Assembly (NCBI GenBank): GCA_017477335.1
Contig: JAFUVY010000017.1
Coordinates: 1 to 43,961 of the forward strand
Origin: Bacteroidales bacterium
GTDB lineage: Bacteria > Bacteroidota > Bacteroidia > Bacteroidales > UBA932
Length of the DNA: 43,961 bases
Direction of reading: 5' to 3'
In this document: positions 43,249 to 43,961 of the stretch, piece by piece
How positions within the stretch are numbered: position 1 is the first letter of the stretch
How the letters are laid out: the number at the start of each line of letters is the position of its first letter
Made by a program: the position numbers and the translations under genes
The notes under the pieces: generated by a model
What the model was told of the DNA's origin: nothing
Databases searched by the model: none
The model's input: only the letters and a program-made list of their open reading frames with translations

Positions 43249-43671
43249 TCAGTCCGTTACGACTTTACGCAGGACGGTAGAGGCTCTGGCGGTCATTACC
43301 TTCCGCTTGCCTGTAGTATCTTCGTCTCCGTATGGATTAGCCAACCAACCCTTCAGCTGGCTCTCAAGGTTCCCCTCGTAGCCGGAAATGGAATTAAGGC
43401 CCTTCTTCGTAATGTAGCGGAGGTCATACAGACACCGCACTTGAATCCGAATCCTCGAAAGCTTTTTCAGGGCGCTTTTGAGAAATTCTTCCCGCGTGCC
43501 GAAGTTCTCTTCGTTGGCATCTGCGATGTCCACCATAATATCCAGGGCGCTGTTTATCATTTCGGCGACCGTGGTATATTTCACGGTCCTGGGCACCTTC
43601 TGGGTGCTCTCGGAAAGTTGCTTAACAAGGTCCCGGGCCTTCTTATAGGATGGCAGCTGATGGTTTTCCAT
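43249..43671 (-). CDS. DGR accessory variability determinant (Avd-like)
   Basis: This 140-residue helical protein fits the Avd family, a pentameric four-helix bundle that binds the DGR reverse transcriptase and template RNA. LPSYKKARDLVKQLSEST (near residues 5-22), VPRTVKYTTVAEMINSALDI (near 26-45) and LSRIRIQVRCLYDLRYITKK (near 75-94) follow the usual helix pattern. It is positively charged, as expected. It sits between the target gene and the template/RT gene. Its start is one base after the stop of the 54-residue gene. Confidence 0.82.
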   Translation of the reverse strand: MENHQLPSYKKARDLVKQLSESTQKVPRTVKYTTVAEMINSALDIMVDIADANEENFGTREEFLKSALKKLSRIRIQVRCLYDLRYITKKGLNSISGYEGNLESQLKGWLANPYGDEDTTGKRKVMTARASTVLRKVVTD

Positions 43672-43672
43672 A

Positions 43673-43837
43673 CTATCGTTTCTTGGTAAGGATTCTCTTC
43701 AGCCGGGCCAGAAAGTGCATACAATCCACCGGCGTTGCGTTTGCAAGGTCGAACTGTTTCACAAGTTTTTCTGCGGGGCTGTTCTCGCCCACAATCACAA
43801 TGGAGTTTTTGATTTTGATGTTCACTTTCTGGTCCAT
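43673..43837 (-). CDS. 54-residue protein between DGR target and avd
   Basis: This short gene encodes MDQKVNIKIKNSIVIVGENS at the start and a basic helix (FLARLKRILTKKR) at the end. It has one predicted beta hairpin and one helix, and no recognised domain. It is packed into the DGR operon, with one base to avd. It could be a DGR accessory protein or a target chaperone; neither can be shown from the sequence. Confidence 0.5.
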   Translation of the reverse strand: MDQKVNIKIKNSIVIVGENSPAEKLVKQFDLANATPVDCMHFLARLKRILTKKR

Positions 43838-43874
43838 GCTAAAGAGGATTTTTTACGCACAAGGCCCTCCCGTC

Positions 43875-43902
43875 GGGCGCGGGCCTCAAGATGGCCGCGC
43901 CC
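43875..43902 (-). other. GC-rich hairpin downstream of the variable repeat
   Basis: GGGCGCGGCC and GGCCCGCGCCC pair with one bulge around a 7-base loop (43875-43885 with 43893-43902), starting 20 bases after the target-gene stop. DGRs such as that of phage BPP-1 need a hairpin just past the variable repeat for retargeting, so this may be that element. A transcription terminator is another reading, though no strong T-run follows. Confidence 0.5.
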
Positions 43903-43921
43903 CCTGGAAAGGATAAAAAGA

Positions 43922-43961
43922 TTATTCTTGGACGGGGCGCACGCTGAACCCGTAAGCGCGG
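43922..43961 (-). CDS. DGR target protein, 3' end only
   Basis: Only the last 12 codons are inside the window, RAYGFSVRPVQE and then TAA. They match the end of the template repeat except for Tyr in place of Asn. The GFSVRPV ending is typical of C-type-lectin-like or FGE-like DGR targets, such as phage tail or surface proteins. The rest of the gene is outside the window. Confidence 0.75.
   Translation of the reverse strand, partial: RAYGFSVRPVQE
43927..43961 (-). repeat. DGR variable repeat (VR), 3' end
   Basis: The 35 visible bases equal the 3' end of the template repeat (42896-42930) apart from one position, which is an adenine in the template strand and a thymine here. The identical last 25 bases correspond to the initiation-of-mutagenic-homing region. 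Confidence 0.88.

Noticed and set aside
1-43961. CRISPR array, rRNA or insertion sequence with transposase
   Set aside because: I found no regularly spaced direct repeats of CRISPR type, no rRNA-like sequence and no transposase frame in the window.

Overview
The window looks like a chromosome piece of a Bacteroidota bacterium, most likely of the order Bacteroidales, with a prophage at its right end. The evidence is the promoter style (TTTG, about 19 bases, then TAnnTTTG), weak Shine-Dalgarno signals, and lineage-typical genes: a DUF4271-hemD-rnpA-yidD cluster, a DUF2723 membrane protein, a PSP1/RicT protein, an RseC-like protein before rnfBCDGEA, and a PorT-type outer-membrane barrel. I cannot name the genus from sequence alone.

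Region 1 (1-440) is non-coding and repeat-rich. Region 2 (444-35186) is compact core genome. In order it holds: translation and heme genes; menG; a large DUF2723 protein; an acyl-activating enzyme with its carrier protein; a leftward GNAT-lgt-methyltransferase block; pgk; a tripartite RND efflux operon with a PII-like protein; trxA; an operon of polyprenyl synthase, DNA polymerase III delta', PSP1, trmB, MerR, Nif3-like, zinc-ribbon, dnaB and DUF3108 genes; the RseC/Rnf electron-transport operon; and a leftward lipoprotein phosphodiesterase-sirtuin pair. Many genes overlap by 1-8 bases, which suggests translational coupling.

Region 3 (about 35190-36110) is non-coding and full of palindromes, ending in tRNA-Ser(GGA). 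A repeat here (35371-35579) is an inverted, diverged copy of the repeat at 6-405, so the two bracket the 35-kb core block. Two multi-hairpin elements (159-285 and 35224-35348) share one architecture, with compensatory stem changes and a similar 10-base loop. A third hairpin element (35821-35941) abuts tRNA-Ser.

Region 4 (37103-43961) is the left part of a prophage or phage-derived element at tRNA-Arg(TCT). A rightward tyrosine recombinase lies next to the tRNA. A leftward late-type operon runs in from beyond the window: target gene 3' end, a 54-residue protein, Avd, reverse transcriptase, a hypothetical protein, holin, GH108 endolysin and two small membrane proteins, ending at a terminator.

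The most notable system is a diversity-generating retroelement (DGR). The variable repeat begins at the right window edge. It matches the template repeat at 34 of 35 visible bases, and the single mismatch is at a template adenine. The template repeat lies in frame inside the 5' part of the reverse-transcriptase reading frame, and no ATG follows it before the polymerase domain.
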